From JAVBOW01 sp031549495 (GTDB taxonomy: Bacteria > Bacteroidota > Bacteroidia > Bacteroidales > Rikenellaceae), in NCBI GenBank assembly GCA_031549495.1, contig JAVBPS010000011.1:4748-68747 (forward strand): a stretch of DNA of 64,000 nucleotides. Reading direction: 5' to 3'. Position numbers and translations under genes: made by a program. Shown in pieces: positions 1 to 10,240 of the stretch. Every line of letters starts with the position of its first letter. Positions within the stretch are counted from its first letter, which is position 1. Under the pieces are notes generated by a model. That model worked only from the letters and a program-made list of their open reading frames with translations, was not told the origin of the DNA and searched no databases.

Positions 1-1
1 G

Positions 2-1588
<1,587 letters not shown>

Positions 1589-1612
1589 TCTTTTAGCATC
1601 CTAATATCGCGG

Positions 1613-1647
1613 CAGGCGCACCTTTACCGGTGCGCCTGTTGTTTTTT
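1613..1647 (+). terminator. Rho-independent terminator of ppdK
   Basis: Perfect 10-bp stem (CAGGCGCACC with GGTGCGCCTG), 6-nt loop, then a run of T with one G. It starts 24 bp after the ppdK stop. Confidence 0.9.
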
Positions 1648-1661
1648 CCTCGGCCGAGCCT

Positions 1662-1720
1662 GTCATTCTTCACTGCGTTCAGAATGACAAAATATTCACC
1701 GTGTGCCGGTCGGCACCGTT
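1662..1720. repeat. Degenerate copy of the GTCATTC...GAATGAC interspersed repeat
   Basis: A short hairpin (GTCATTCT / AGAATGAC, 1662-1688) is followed by the GTGCCGGxCGGCAC box also found at about 10,180-10,240 and 60,930-61,060. It lies between the ppdK terminator and the pyruvate oxidase gene, so it may form part of that gene's 5' region. Confidence 0.7.
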
Positions 1721-1756
1721 TTTGTTCATAGTTTCCGCAAACAAATCCAAGAACCT

Positions 1757-3484
1757 ATGGAAAATACGATCAAATCAGGCGTGGCGATGCTCAATGTTCT
1801 GGAAAGTTGGGGTGTGGATCACCTCTACGGCATCCCCGGCGGCTCGATCAACTCGCTGATGGACGCCCTGTGGGAAAAACGGGATACGATGAAATACATC
1901 CAGGTGCGCCACGAGGAGGTCGGCGCGATGGCCGCCGCCGCCGATGCCAAACTCACGGGTAAGATCGGCGTCTGCTTCGGCTCGGCCGGTCCCGGCGCCA
2001 CCCACCTGTTCAACGGCCTGTACGACGCGCAGATGGACCGTGTTCCGGTGCTGGCCCTGATCGGCCAGGTAGTATCCGGCGCGATGAACACCGACGCCTT
2101 CCAGGAGATGAACGAGAACCCGATGCTGGCCGACGTCGCCGTCTACAACCGCACGGTGATGAACCCCAAGAGCCTGCCCGCGGTGGTTGACGAGGCGATC
2201 CGCCGCGCGTACGAATATCGGGGCGTGGCCGTGGTGACCATCCCCGTTGACTACGGCTTCGCAGATATCGCCGACAAGGATTACTCCTCGGCCCGCAGCC
2301 ATCGCACCGGTGCCCCCACGCCCGAACAGAAAGACATCGCCGCCGCCGTGGAATTGATCGCCGCCGCCGAGCGCCCCGTGCTTTACGTGGGGCAGGGTGC
2401 GCGCGGCCGCGAGAAGGAAATCCTCGCTTTTTCGGAGCATTTCTCAATGCCGATCGTCTATTCCGTGCTCGCCAAGGGGATCGTCCCGGAGGACACGCCT
2501 AATTTATTAGGCTCGGCCGGCCGCCTGTCGACCAAGCCTGCGAACGAAGCGCTGCCCGCCTCGGACCTGATCGTCTTCGTGGGCAGCAACTTCCCCTTCG
2601 CGAACTATTATTTCATGCCCGAGGTGAAATTCATCCAGGTCGATACCGACTCCTCGCGCCTGGGCAAGCGCCACCGGGCCGACGCCGCCATCCTGGCCGA
2701 CGCCGGGGAGGCCTTGAAAGCCATGACGGCCGCGGGCAAAAAGAAAGCCCCCGGCAAATGGCTGGAAGCCAACCGCAAGAACCGTCAAAACTGGCTGGAA
2801 TGGCTGCGCGGCTTCGAAACGATGGACGAAGTGCCGATGCGCCCCGAGCCCGTTTTCGCCCAGATCAACCGCATCGCCGAGCCCGACGCGATCTTCGTCA
2901 CCGACGTGGGCAACACAACCATCCAGGCCGTGCGTTTGCTGAAAATGAATCCCCGCCAGCGTTTCACCACCTCGGGCCTCTTCGCCACGATGGGCTACGG
3001 CGTGCCGGGCGGCATCGCAGCCAAACTGAGCTTTCCGAAACGTCAGGTCTTCACCCTCAGCGGCGACGGCGCCTTCGCGATGGTCATGCAGGACATCATC
3101 ACCCAGGTGCGCTATCGTCTGCCGATCATCAACATCGTCTTCTCGAACGACTCCCTGGGCTTCATCGACGCCGAGCAGGAGGACACCCGCCAGCCCAAAT
3201 TCGGCGTCGACCTCACCGGCGCCGACTACGCCGCCATCGGCGCGGCGATGGGCGCCCGCGGCTTTTCCGTTACCCGCTACGACCAGTTGCAAGGCGTTTT
3301 CGACGAAGCTAAGCGCAGCGCCGTCCCTGTGGTGATCGACGTAAAGATCACCAATGACCGTCCGTTCCCCGCCGAGGCGATGCTGCTGGACGAGGAACTG
3401 TACCCGAAAGACAAAGTCGACGCCTTCAAGCAACGCTACCGCGTGAAAGGCATGCCGACCCTGTCGGAATTGCTGAAAAAGTAA
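1757..3484 (+). CDS. spxB: Pyruvate oxidase, SpxB/Pox type (ThDP-dependent)
   Basis: ThDP/FAD flavoprotein family that oxidatively decarboxylates pyruvate, giving acetyl phosphate and H2O2 in the SpxB/Pox group or feeding quinones in the PoxB group. The N-terminal ThDP domain has RHEEVGAM (about residues 51-58, catalytic Glu) and GSAGPGATH. A central FAD-binding domain follows, then the C-terminal ThDP-Mg motif starting GDG at 436-438 with SNDS about 26 residues on. The N-terminus resembles lactic-acid-bacterial SpxB more than PoxB. The length of 575 aa is normal. I chose the ATG at 1757 because an upstream in-frame start at 1703 would put repeat sequence into the protein. The product (acetyl phosphate or quinol) cannot be settled from sequence alone. 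Confidence 0.88.
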   Translation: MENTIKSGVAMLNVLESWGVDHLYGIPGGSINSLMDALWEKRDTMKYIQVRHEEVGAMAAAADAKLTGKIGVCFGSAGPGATHLFNGLYDAQMDRVPVLALIGQVVSGAMNTDAFQEMNENPMLADVAVYNRTVMNPKSLPAVVDEAIRRAYEYRGVAVVTIPVDYGFADIADKDYSSARSHRTGAPTPEQKDIAAAVELIAAAERPVLYVGQGARGREKEILAFSEHFSMPIVYSVLAKGIVPEDTPNLLGSAGRLSTKPANEALPASDLIVFVGSNFPFANYYFMPEVKFIQVDTDSSRLGKRHRADAAILADAGEALKAMTAAGKKKAPGKWLEANRKNRQNWLEWLRGFETMDEVPMRPEPVFAQINRIAEPDAIFVTDVGNTTIQAVRLLKMNPRQRFTTSGLFATMGYGVPGGIAAKLSFPKRQVFTLSGDGAFAMVMQDIITQVRYRLPIINIVFSNDSLGFIDAEQEDTRQPKFGVDLTGADYAAIGAAMGARGFSVTRYDQLQGVFDEAKRSAVPVVIDVKITNDRPFPAEAMLLDEELYPKDKVDAFKQRYRVKGMPTLSELLKK

Positions 3485-3840
3485 GTATTGTCCGCCGCGT
3501 AGGGGCACCCCTTGCGGGTGCCCTTCTCTCTTCATAGAAAAGGGCACCCGCAAAGGGCAGCTCTGGTCGGAAGATCATAACAAATCGGATAATAGATAAA
3601 TTACCCATGCATTAAAATGCATGGGTTTATTTGAAAGAATGAATTCTTTTTCGTCATGTCGAGCGTTAGTCGAGACATCTCAAGCCGCCTGTCTGAGATG
3701 TCTCGACTAACGCTCGACATGACAACAAAATGCCGCAGCATTGCTGCGGCATTTTGTTGATTATCTTTTAAATACAATCTTCCGACCACTCGCGCCCATA
3801 AGGGTGCCCTTAACTTTTAGGGGTGTCCGGTGGCGGACGA
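3485..3840. repeat. Convergent intergenic region packed with palindromes
   Basis: This 356-bp gap between convergent spxB and topA holds no gene. In order it contains a GGGCACCC-type hairpin (about 3502-3556), a palindrome ACCCATGCATT/AATGCATGGGT (3603-3626), a 30-bp perfect inverted repeat around TCGAGCGTTAGTCGAGACAT (3653-3682 with 3694-3723), a terminator stem (3723-3759), and a last GGGTGCCC fragment near 3800. Several of these match elements elsewhere in the window. Confidence 0.85.
3723..3762. terminator. Bidirectional terminator between spxB and topA
   Basis: A 16-bp perfect stem, CAACAAAATGCCGCAG paired with CTGCGGCATTTTGTTG, has a 5-nt loop. A- and T-rich stem ends on both strands let it serve both convergent genes. 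Confidence 0.85.
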
Positions 3841-6135
3841 CTATTTCGCTTCCACGATTTTCATGCAGGCCTCCAGGGTCAGCTCCGTGGGAACGGTACC
3901 CTTCGGGATGCGGTAGTTCTTGCCCTTGTAGGCGATGTAGGGGCCGTAGCGGCCGTTGAGCACCTGCATGTCGGCGTCCTCGGGGAAGGATTTGAGCACG
4001 GACTTGCCGCCTGCGCCGTTCGCCTGGTTTTTCTTCTCTTCCAGCAGTTGGATCGCCCTTTCCAGGGTGACCGAATAGGGGTCGTCGCTCTTGGCCAGCG
4101 AAGCGAATTTGCCGTTATTGCGGGCGTAGGGGCCGAATTTACCGATGCCGATCACCACGTCGTCGCCTTCGTAGGTGCCCACGGTGCGGGGCAGGGCGAA
4201 CAGGGCGAGGGCTTCTTCCAGCGTGATCGAGGCGATCAGCTGACCTTTCTTTAGGCTCGCGTAGCGCGGTTTCTCGCCCTCGTCGGTGGCGATCTGCACC
4301 ATCGGGCCGAAGCGGCCGATGCGGGCGCTCACCTCGCGTCCCGTGGCGGGGTCGGTGCCCAGCACGCGGATGTTGTTCGTCCGCTGCGGGGCGGTTTCCA
4401 GCGCCTGTTCGACCGTCTTGTGGAACGGGCCGTAGAACGCCGCGATCATCTTCTCCCAATCCTGCTCGCCGTCGGCGATCTGGTCGAATTCCTTCTCGAC
4501 CGTGGCGGTGAAGTTATAGTCGAGGATATCCTTGAAATTGCCCTCCAGGTAGTCGTTCACCAGCATGCCCGTGTCGGTGGGGCAGAGACGCGAGGACTCT
4601 TTACCGACCACTTCGGTGAGTTCCTTGGCGGTCACTTTGTCTTTCGACAGGGTGAGTTGCGTGTAGGGGCGCTTCGTCCCTTCGCGGCCCTGCTTGACCA
4701 CGTAGCCGCGGTTGATGATCGTGGTGATCGTGGGGGCGTAGGTCGAGGGGCGGCCGATGCCCAGCTCCTCCAGGCGGCGCACCAGGGCGGCCTCGCTGTA
4801 ACGCGGGGGCGACTGGGTGAAACGCTCGGTGGCGGTGATCTTGTCGGCCAGAAGGGCGTCGCCTTCACGCATCGGGGGCATCACGCCCTGGCCCTGCTCC
4901 TGCTCTTCGTCCGACGATTCGGCGTAGAGGCGCAGGAAACCGTCGAAGAGGATCACCTCGCCCGTGGCGACGAATTGCTCCGGGGCCGTGCTTACGTCGA
5001 TCGTCACCACGCTGCGCATGATCTGCGCGGCGGCCATCTGCGAGGCCAGTGTGCGGCGGCGGATCAGTTCGTAGAGCCGTTTCTCGGCCGGGGTGCCGTC
5101 GATCGTCGCGTGGTCCATGTAGGAGGGGCGGATGGCTTCGTGGGCCTCCTGAGCCCCTTTGGTCTTGGTGGTGAAGTTGCGCGGGTTGCTGTATTTCTCG
5201 CCGAAGAGTTTGATGACTTCCTCTTTCGCGGCGGCGATGGCTTGTTTCGAGAGGTTCACCGAGTCGGTACGCATGTAGGTGATGTAACCGGCCTCGTAGA
5301 GTTTCTGGGCGGTGGACATCGTCTGCGAGACGCTCATGCCGAGGTGGCGGCCGGCCTCCTGCTGCAACGTGGAGGTGGTAAAGGGGGGTGCGGGCGACTT
5401 GGTGGCCGGTTTTTCCTCGGCCTTGGCGACCTTATAGCCTGCGCCGAGGCACTTGTTCAAAAACGCTTCGGACTGCTCGCGCGTTTCGAAGCGGCGGTTC
5501 AGGTCGGCTTTGAAGAGGGTTTTTAAGGGATCGTCCGGCAGGTAGAAATGGGCGGTCACACGCCAGTAGGCCGTCGCCTTGAAGTCGATGATCTCGCGCT
5601 CGCGCTCCACCAAGAGGCGCACGGCCACGCTCTGCACGCGTCCGGCCGAGAGCGACGGTTTCACCTTCTTCCAGAGCACCGGCGAGAGTTCGAAACCCAC
5701 CAGCCGGTCCAGGATGCGGCGCGCCTGCTGGGCGTTCACCAGGTTCATATCCAGCGTGCGGGGATTCTCGACCGCTTCGAGGATCGCCCCTTTGGTGATC
5801 TCGTGGAAAACGATGCGGCGCGTGGTGTCCACCGGCAGTCCCAGCACCTGCGTCAGGTGCCAGGCGATAGCCTCTCCCTCGCGGTCCTCATCGGAAGCGA
5901 GCCAGACGGCCTGCGCGCTTTTGGCCAGCTTCGCGAGTTCGGCGACCACTTTCTTCTTATCGTCGGCCACCTCGTACGTCGGGGCGAAGCCGTGCTCGAT
6001 GTCGATCCCCAACCCTTTCTTTGCCAGGTCGCGGATATGGCCGTAACTCGATTTGACGACGAAATCTTTTCCTAAGAATTTCTCTATGGTTTTCGCCTTG
6101 GCGGGCGACTCGACGATCACTAAATTCTCCTGCAT
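3841..6135 (-). CDS. topA: DNA topoisomerase I (type IA)
   Basis: Relaxes negatively supercoiled DNA in the nucleoid through a 5'-phosphotyrosyl intermediate. The N-terminal TOPRIM domain begins VIVESPAKAKTI, with the acidic metal site ASDEDREGE at about residues 80-88. The catalytic tyrosine is Tyr287 in YMRTDS. The C-terminal third (about 560-764) carries glycine-rich topoisomerase repeats (GRFGPM, GKFGPY, GRYGPY) and no Cys4 zinc ribbons, so this is the zinc-free C-terminal form. The 764-aa length fits the family. The ATG at 6135 directly precedes the conserved N-terminus. Confidence 0.97.
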   Translation of the reverse strand: MQENLVIVESPAKAKTIEKFLGKDFVVKSSYGHIRDLAKKGLGIDIEHGFAPTYEVADDKKKVVAELAKLAKSAQAVWLASDEDREGEAIAWHLTQVLGLPVDTTRRIVFHEITKGAILEAVENPRTLDMNLVNAQQARRILDRLVGFELSPVLWKKVKPSLSAGRVQSVAVRLLVEREREIIDFKATAYWRVTAHFYLPDDPLKTLFKADLNRRFETREQSEAFLNKCLGAGYKVAKAEEKPATKSPAPPFTTSTLQQEAGRHLGMSVSQTMSTAQKLYEAGYITYMRTDSVNLSKQAIAAAKEEVIKLFGEKYSNPRNFTTKTKGAQEAHEAIRPSYMDHATIDGTPAEKRLYELIRRRTLASQMAAAQIMRSVVTIDVSTAPEQFVATGEVILFDGFLRLYAESSDEEQEQGQGVMPPMREGDALLADKITATERFTQSPPRYSEAALVRRLEELGIGRPSTYAPTITTIINRGYVVKQGREGTKRPYTQLTLSKDKVTAKELTEVVGKESSRLCPTDTGMLVNDYLEGNFKDILDYNFTATVEKEFDQIADGEQDWEKMIAAFYGPFHKTVEQALETAPQRTNNIRVLGTDPATGREVSARIGRFGPMVQIATDEGEKPRYASLKKGQLIASITLEEALALFALPRTVGTYEGDDVVIGIGKFGPYARNNGKFASLAKSDDPYSVTLERAIQLLEEKKNQANGAGGKSVLKSFPEDADMQVLNGRYGPYIAYKGKNYRIPKGTVPTELTLEACMKIVEAK

Positions 6136-6154
6136 AAGTTGTCGGTATAAAAAA

Positions 6155-6190
6155 GCGAAAACCTAAAGGATTTCTTTAGGTTCGCTCGTT
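6155..6190 (-). terminator. Terminator of the DUF4270 gene
   Basis: On the minus strand a stem GCGAACCTAAAG/CTTTAGGTT..CGC with a small bulge is followed by a T run. It sits between the DUF4270 stop and the topA start, separating the two minus-strand genes. Confidence 0.8.
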
Positions 6191-6198
6191 TTGCGGTG

Positions 6199-7683
6199 TT
6201 AAGGAATGAGTGTATATGTGAGTTTGAGCTTGATCCGGTAGTTGGGCGTTTGCGATCCTTTCAGGGAGACCTGCCCGAAGGCATAAGGGTAGTACTGGTC
6301 GGCCCCCAGGCTGATCGTACGTTGGTAACTCGCGTCCTGGAGCAACTTGTGTATCGTGCTGGTGATGTCCATACTGTAAAAACTGCTCACGTTGATGTCC
6401 GACGAACGGGTCAGGTAGCCCCCGTAGGCGGTCGTGGTGCTGTATGTGTTTTCGTAGTAGGGGTTATAGTCCGGGATGTTCGGGTTCGTGATGTTCTTCA
6501 TGTCCAGCAGGTAGCTGTACATCTGGGGATAGTTGAGGTACATGCCTATGCGGTTCAGCGCCTTGTTCATCGCCGCGACGCTGTTATCCGCCAGGTCGAA
6601 GCAGATCGAGGCGTTGTTGATGGCGATATTTTTCCCGCCGCCCAATTGACGTATCCGGTCGAGCAGTGCGTCGGTAACGGTCAGTTCGGTGAACACGCCG
6701 GACATCGCTTCCACGTAGGCGGTCTCCACCAACGGGCCCTGCACTTTGAGGTCGTGGCTGATCTGCGAGGAGAAGGTACCCGAAGCGTAGTCGTGCTCCA
6801 CATGGAAGACGCTCATCGCGTAATAATAGTAATCCGTAAACGGATAGGAGGCTGTAACCTGCTTATTGGTGGTGGTTCCCCCGGTGTCAACCTCCGGATG
6901 GTGGGTGTACAGGGTAAAATAGGATGTACCCGAGAGATCTACTTTGTAAAGCGCGGCGTCCATTTTGTTATCCGGCACGAATACCAACCCCTTGAAGCCG
7001 GCGAAAGTCCCCCCGTTACCGAGGATAAAAACCTTGTCGCTCTCGAAGTTGCTTCCCGTGGCAATCAGTCGGTCGATATAATCCTTGCCGTCCGGGGTCA
7101 GCTCGTCGGCATATACCTTGAACGAGACGGTGTCGTTCTTCGCCAGATCGGACGTGAAACGGAAGAGCGGCTTGGAGGCGTCGTAATAGGTGCCGATATT
7201 GGAGAGGTTGTAATACGTCGAGTCGCGTTTCAGATCTTTCGTCACCTCGTAGATTGTGAAATCCTGGGCGGGCATGGTGTTGCCGCTCGTTGCGGGGATT
7301 TTTACACGGAAATAAACCGAGTCGAAAATGGCCCCGGCACCGAAATAGTTATTGGTCGCGTCGGTGGCCGTGGCATCTATATCGGGAAGGGGTTGGATGA
7401 TCCCGCTGCATACCGTATAGCCGAAATCAGGGGTAAACCGCGATCCGATGTAGACATTCCTCATATCGCTGGTCTGGATGGTATCCACCTGGTAGAGGCG
7501 CGTTTCGAAATAGACCGGCTCCGTGGCGGGATCCTCGCCCAGCGTCACCGCGAGGGTCTGCATCTGCTGATCCTCCGGGATCAGGTTGTTGCCCAGAAGG
7601 TCGTCCACACTCGTACACCCCGCCAGGGCCATCACGGCCGCGAGCGGCAAAATCCACACCCTACGCTTTAAGCAGATCATCAT
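6199..7683 (-). CDS. DUF4270 family lipoprotein
   Basis: A 494-residue predicted outer-membrane or periplasmic lipoprotein. A basic, hydrophobic signal sequence ends in a lipobox (ALAGC, Cys about residue 22), and the rest is beta-rich and Ser/Thr/Tyr-rich. The family is specific to Bacteroidetes and has no established function; I recognise it from the NLIPEDQ-like N-terminus and overall pattern. The start overlaps the end of the upstream starch-synthase-like gene by about 23 bp, so the two are probably translated together. Two consecutive ATGs (7683 and 7680) are possible starts. Confidence 0.85.
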   Translation of the reverse strand: MMICLKRRVWILPLAAVMALAGCTSVDDLLGNNLIPEDQQMQTLAVTLGEDPATEPVYFETRLYQVDTIQTSDMRNVYIGSRFTPDFGYTVCSGIIQPLPDIDATATDATNNYFGAGAIFDSVYFRVKIPATSGNTMPAQDFTIYEVTKDLKRDSTYYNLSNIGTYYDASKPLFRFTSDLAKNDTVSFKVYADELTPDGKDYIDRLIATGSNFESDKVFILGNGGTFAGFKGLVFVPDNKMDAALYKVDLSGTSYFTLYTHHPEVDTGGTTTNKQVTASYPFTDYYYYAMSVFHVEHDYASGTFSSQISHDLKVQGPLVETAYVEAMSGVFTELTVTDALLDRIRQLGGGKNIAINNASICFDLADNSVAAMNKALNRIGMYLNYPQMYSYLLDMKNITNPNIPDYNPYYENTYSTTTAYGGYLTRSSDINVSSFYSMDITSTIHKLLQDASYQRTISLGADQYYPYAFGQVSLKGSQTPNYRIKLKLTYTLIP

Positions 7684-8476
7684 AAAATTGTTTGTATTTA
7701 TCCAGGTACCCTGCGTCCTCCTTCGCGCCGTACTCCAGTACGGGTTTGCCCGAAGAGCGCACGTACGCCAGCGTCCCCGCGTCCGGATGCGGGGTGTCCA
7801 CCGTCACGGCGTCCGCATTATCAATAACGAAACGCATCAGGTTTTGGTATGTGGGCGTGGTAAGAATTTCGAGATTCGCGCTTTCCGCCCCCGAGTCGGC
7901 CACTTTATCCTTGAATCCGGCGTCCAGCTGGCCCGGGAAAACGTCGTCCGGCAACGACACCACGATCTTCAGGTCGCGGAACAGGGGGTCGTCCGCGAAG
8001 CTGTTGCGCAGGTAGATCGGCACCAGAGCCGTGAACCACCCGTGGCAATGCACCACGTCGGGCGACCAGCGCAGCTTCTTGACCGTCTCCAGCACCCCGC
8101 GGGCGAAGAAAAGCGCCCGCTCGTCGTTGTCCGGGAAGCAATTGCCGTCGGCATCGGTGAGCATCGCCTTGCGGCCGAAATAATCCTCGTTGTCGATGAA
8201 ATAGATCTGCACCCGCGCCGAGGGGATCGAGGCCACTTTGATGATCAGCTGGTGGTCGGTGTCGTTGATGATCAGGTTCATCCCCGAGAGGCGGATCACC
8301 TCGTGCAGCTGGTTGCGCCGCTCGTTGATCACGCCCCAGCGCGGCATGAAGGTGCGGATGTCCGCCCCCCGCTCCTGGATCGCCTGCGTCAGCGTACGGC
8401 ACAAAGTAGCCATCTCGCTATCAGGCAGATAGGGAGTGATTTGCTGGCAAACGTAAAGTATCTTAGGATGGCTCAT
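7661..8476 (-). CDS. Glycogen/starch synthase N-terminal (GT5) domain protein
   Basis: This 271-aa protein matches the N-terminal Rossmann domain of glycogen synthase (starts HPKILYVCQQITPY; DVVHCHGWFTALVP at about 140-153). It lacks the C-terminal GT-B half that supplies much of the ADP-glucose site and the catalytic KTGGL-type region. The short form pairs with a DUF4270 gene, as here, and appears to be a Bacteroidetes variant. True glycogen synthesis is doubtful, since a lone N-terminal domain should not be catalytically competent. A clean Bacteroidetes promoter lies upstream. I leave the symbol empty because calling it glgA would overstate the evidence. Confidence 0.82.
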   Translation of the reverse strand: MSHPKILYVCQQITPYLPDSEMATLCRTLTQAIQERGADIRTFMPRWGVINERRNQLHEVIRLSGMNLIINDTDHQLIIKVASIPSARVQIYFIDNEDYFGRKAMLTDADGNCFPDNDERALFFARGVLETVKKLRWSPDVVHCHGWFTALVPIYLRNSFADDPLFRDLKIVVSLPDDVFPGQLDAGFKDKVADSGAESANLEILTTPTYQNLMRFVIDNADAVTVDTPHPDAGTLAYVRSSGKPVLEYGAKEDAGYLDKYKQFYDDLLKA

Positions 8477-8516
8477 TGCGGGAGTTTTTCCTGTTGCAGG
8501 CTATGAAAGCCAACTG

Positions 8517-8548
8517 CAAAGGTACTAATTTTTAACGATTTTAACAAA
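8517..8548 (-). promoter_or_regulatory. Bacteroidetes-type promoter of the starch-synthase-like gene
   Basis: Minus-strand -33 TTTG (8545-8548) is separated by 20 nt from -7 TACCTTTG (8517-8524), an exact TAnnTTTG match. It lies about 40 bp upstream of the start codon at 8476. Confidence 0.8.
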
Positions 8549-8641
8549 AATCATAAAAACCTGACTGTGGAGAGCGTGCGCAGCCCAGGTGTGATCACCG
8601 TCCGAAGGCTTACTGCGCGTGGTGCGTGTCGGTTCCGATCC

Positions 8642-8701
8642 GTAGGGGCACCCCTTGCGGGTGCCCTCTTTTCTTTGGGCACCCGCAAGGGGTGCCCCTA
8701 C
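8642..8701. repeat. Perfect 25-bp inverted repeat (GGGGCACCCC family) after queA
   Basis: Two perfect 25-bp arms (8642-8666 and 8677-8701) beginning GTAGGGGCACCCC surround a 10-nt pyrimidine loop. It lies 12 bp past the queA stop and may act as its terminator. Related copies occur at about 3502, 24,389 and 45,752. Confidence 0.92.
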
Positions 8702-8712
8702 ATGCACGGACA

Positions 8713-9762
8713 TCAAAGGATCAACATCGCGTCCCCGTAGGTCCCGAACCGGTAGCCCTCCTGGCGCGCTACCTTATAGGCGTTCATTACATTATCATAC
8801 CCCCCGAAGGCGCAGACCATCATCAGCTGCGTCGAGTAGGGGAGGTGGAAATTGGTCACCATCGAGTCGGCGATCGAGAATTCGTAGGGGTGGAAGATGA
8901 ACTTGTTCGTCCAGCCCTGGAACGGCTTGACCATCCCGTCGGTCGAAACCGAACTCTCGACGGTGCGCATGACGGTCGTGCCCACAGCGCATACCTTGCG
9001 GCCCGAGCGGCGGGCGGCGTTGACCATCTCCGCCGCATCCGCGGGGATGTCGATCTGCTCGGAGTCCATCTTGTGCTTGGTGAGGTCCTCGACGTCCACC
9101 GTGCGGAAGTTGCCCAGGCCCACGTGCAGGGTGATCTCGGCGCAGTTCACGCCTTTGATCTCCAGTCGCTTGAAGAGGTGCTTGCTGAAGTGCAGCCCGG
9201 CCGTCGGGGCGGCCACGGCGCCTTCGTGTTTGGCGAAAATGGTCTGGTAGCGCTCGGCGTCGATCTCTTCGACTTTCGAGCGGATCCATTTGGGAAGGGG
9301 CGTTTCGCCCATCTTGTAGAGCGCCTCCTTGAACTCTTCGTAGCTGCCGTCGAACAGGAAACGCAGCGTGCGGCCGCGCGAGGTGGTGTTGTCGATCACC
9401 TCGGCCACCAGCAGGTCGTCGTCGCCGAAATAGAGCTTGTTGCCGATGCGGATCTTACGTGCCGGATCGACCAGCACGTCCCACAGGCGCAGATCGCGGT
9501 TCAACTCCCTTAAAAGGAAGATCTCGATCTCGGCGCCGGTCTTCTCCTTGTTGCCGTACAGGCGGGCGGGGAAGACCTTCGTGTTGTTGAAGATCAGCAC
9601 GTCCTGCGGGTCGAAGTAGTCGATCAGGTCTTTGAAGACCTTGTGCCGGATCTCGCCCGTCTTGCGGTTGACGACCATCAGGCGCGACTCGTCGCGGTTG
9701 TCGGTGGGGTATTTCGCCAGTAGCTCGGGCGAAAATTCGTAATTATATTGGGATAACTTCAT
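8713..9762 (-). CDS. queA: tRNA preQ1(34) S-adenosylmethionine ribosyltransferase-isomerase
   Basis: QueA transfers and isomerises the ribosyl moiety of SAM onto preQ1 at tRNA position 34, giving epoxyqueuosine in the queuosine pathway. The 349-aa length is typical. Recognised features are the N-terminal YDLPELLAKYP-like block (here YNYEFSPELLAKYP), the PTAGLHFSKHL block in the middle and the C-terminal HLPYSTQLMMVCAFGG block. The ATG at 9762 directly precedes the conserved start. No other queuosine gene is nearby. Confidence 0.97.
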   Translation of the reverse strand: MKLSQYNYEFSPELLAKYPTDNRDESRLMVVNRKTGEIRHKVFKDLIDYFDPQDVLIFNNTKVFPARLYGNKEKTGAEIEIFLLRELNRDLRLWDVLVDPARKIRIGNKLYFGDDDLLVAEVIDNTTSRGRTLRFLFDGSYEEFKEALYKMGETPLPKWIRSKVEEIDAERYQTIFAKHEGAVAAPTAGLHFSKHLFKRLEIKGVNCAEITLHVGLGNFRTVDVEDLTKHKMDSEQIDIPADAAEMVNAARRSGRKVCAVGTTVMRTVESSVSTDGMVKPFQGWTNKFIFHPYEFSIADSMVTNFHLPYSTQLMMVCAFGGYDNVMNAYKVARQEGYRFGTYGDAMLIL

Positions 9763-9791
9763 ATTCTCCTCTCAATTCTTGGGGCGGCTGC

Positions 9792-9901
9792 GCATATAGC
9801 ACGCCATATTTCACACATCCTCCTCGCCTGCGCTGCTCACGTACCAAAGTACGCTGCGCTGCTCGCATCGGACGATGCGCGAAATCTGGCGCACTCTATG
9901 C
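9792..9901. repeat. 110-bp imperfect inverted repeat between queA and radC
   Basis: The outer arms GCATATAGCACGCCATATTTC and (reverse complement) GCATAGAGTGCGCCAGATTTC pair with a few mismatches. Inside are paired GTAC and TGCGCTGCTC-like blocks. It shares the 456-bp gap 9763-10,218 with a copy of the GTCATTCAGAGC repeat. The remainder (about 9902-10,078) is A+T-richer and shows nothing recognisable. Confidence 0.65.
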
Positions 9902-10078
9902 ACAGCGAAAATTTCCATGGAGGTTACGCTAATCACGGGGGGCGCTTCCCTCGCCGATCTGGTTTTTATATCGACCTTTTTCAGTCAAAAAGAAAAGGGC
10001 GATTAAAATATATACGCAGAAAAAACGATTTTGTTTCACCGGATGGCGATTATTTTTTAACTTCCTGTTTTTATGTTG

Positions 10079-10240
10079 TCATTCAGAGCGAAGCGAAGAA
10101 TCTTGGTCGGAATTGTTCATTGTCTGAACACAGCCCAACCAAGATTCTTCGCTTCGCTCTGAATGACAGATATTTTCCGCGTGCCGGGCGGCACCGCTTC
10201 GCTCTGAATGACAGATATTCACCGTGTGCCGGGCGGCACT
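10079..10240. repeat. GTCATTCAGAGCGAAGC hairpin repeat, with GTGCCGGGCGGCAC boxes
   Basis: A 29-bp arm at 10,079-10,107 and its exact reverse complement at 10,139-10,167 enclose about 31 nt. Two partial tandem units follow, each with the GTGCCGGGCGGCAC box and a TTCGCTCTGAATGAC tail. The last unit overlaps the 3' end of radC and encodes its final residues. Confidence 0.92.
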
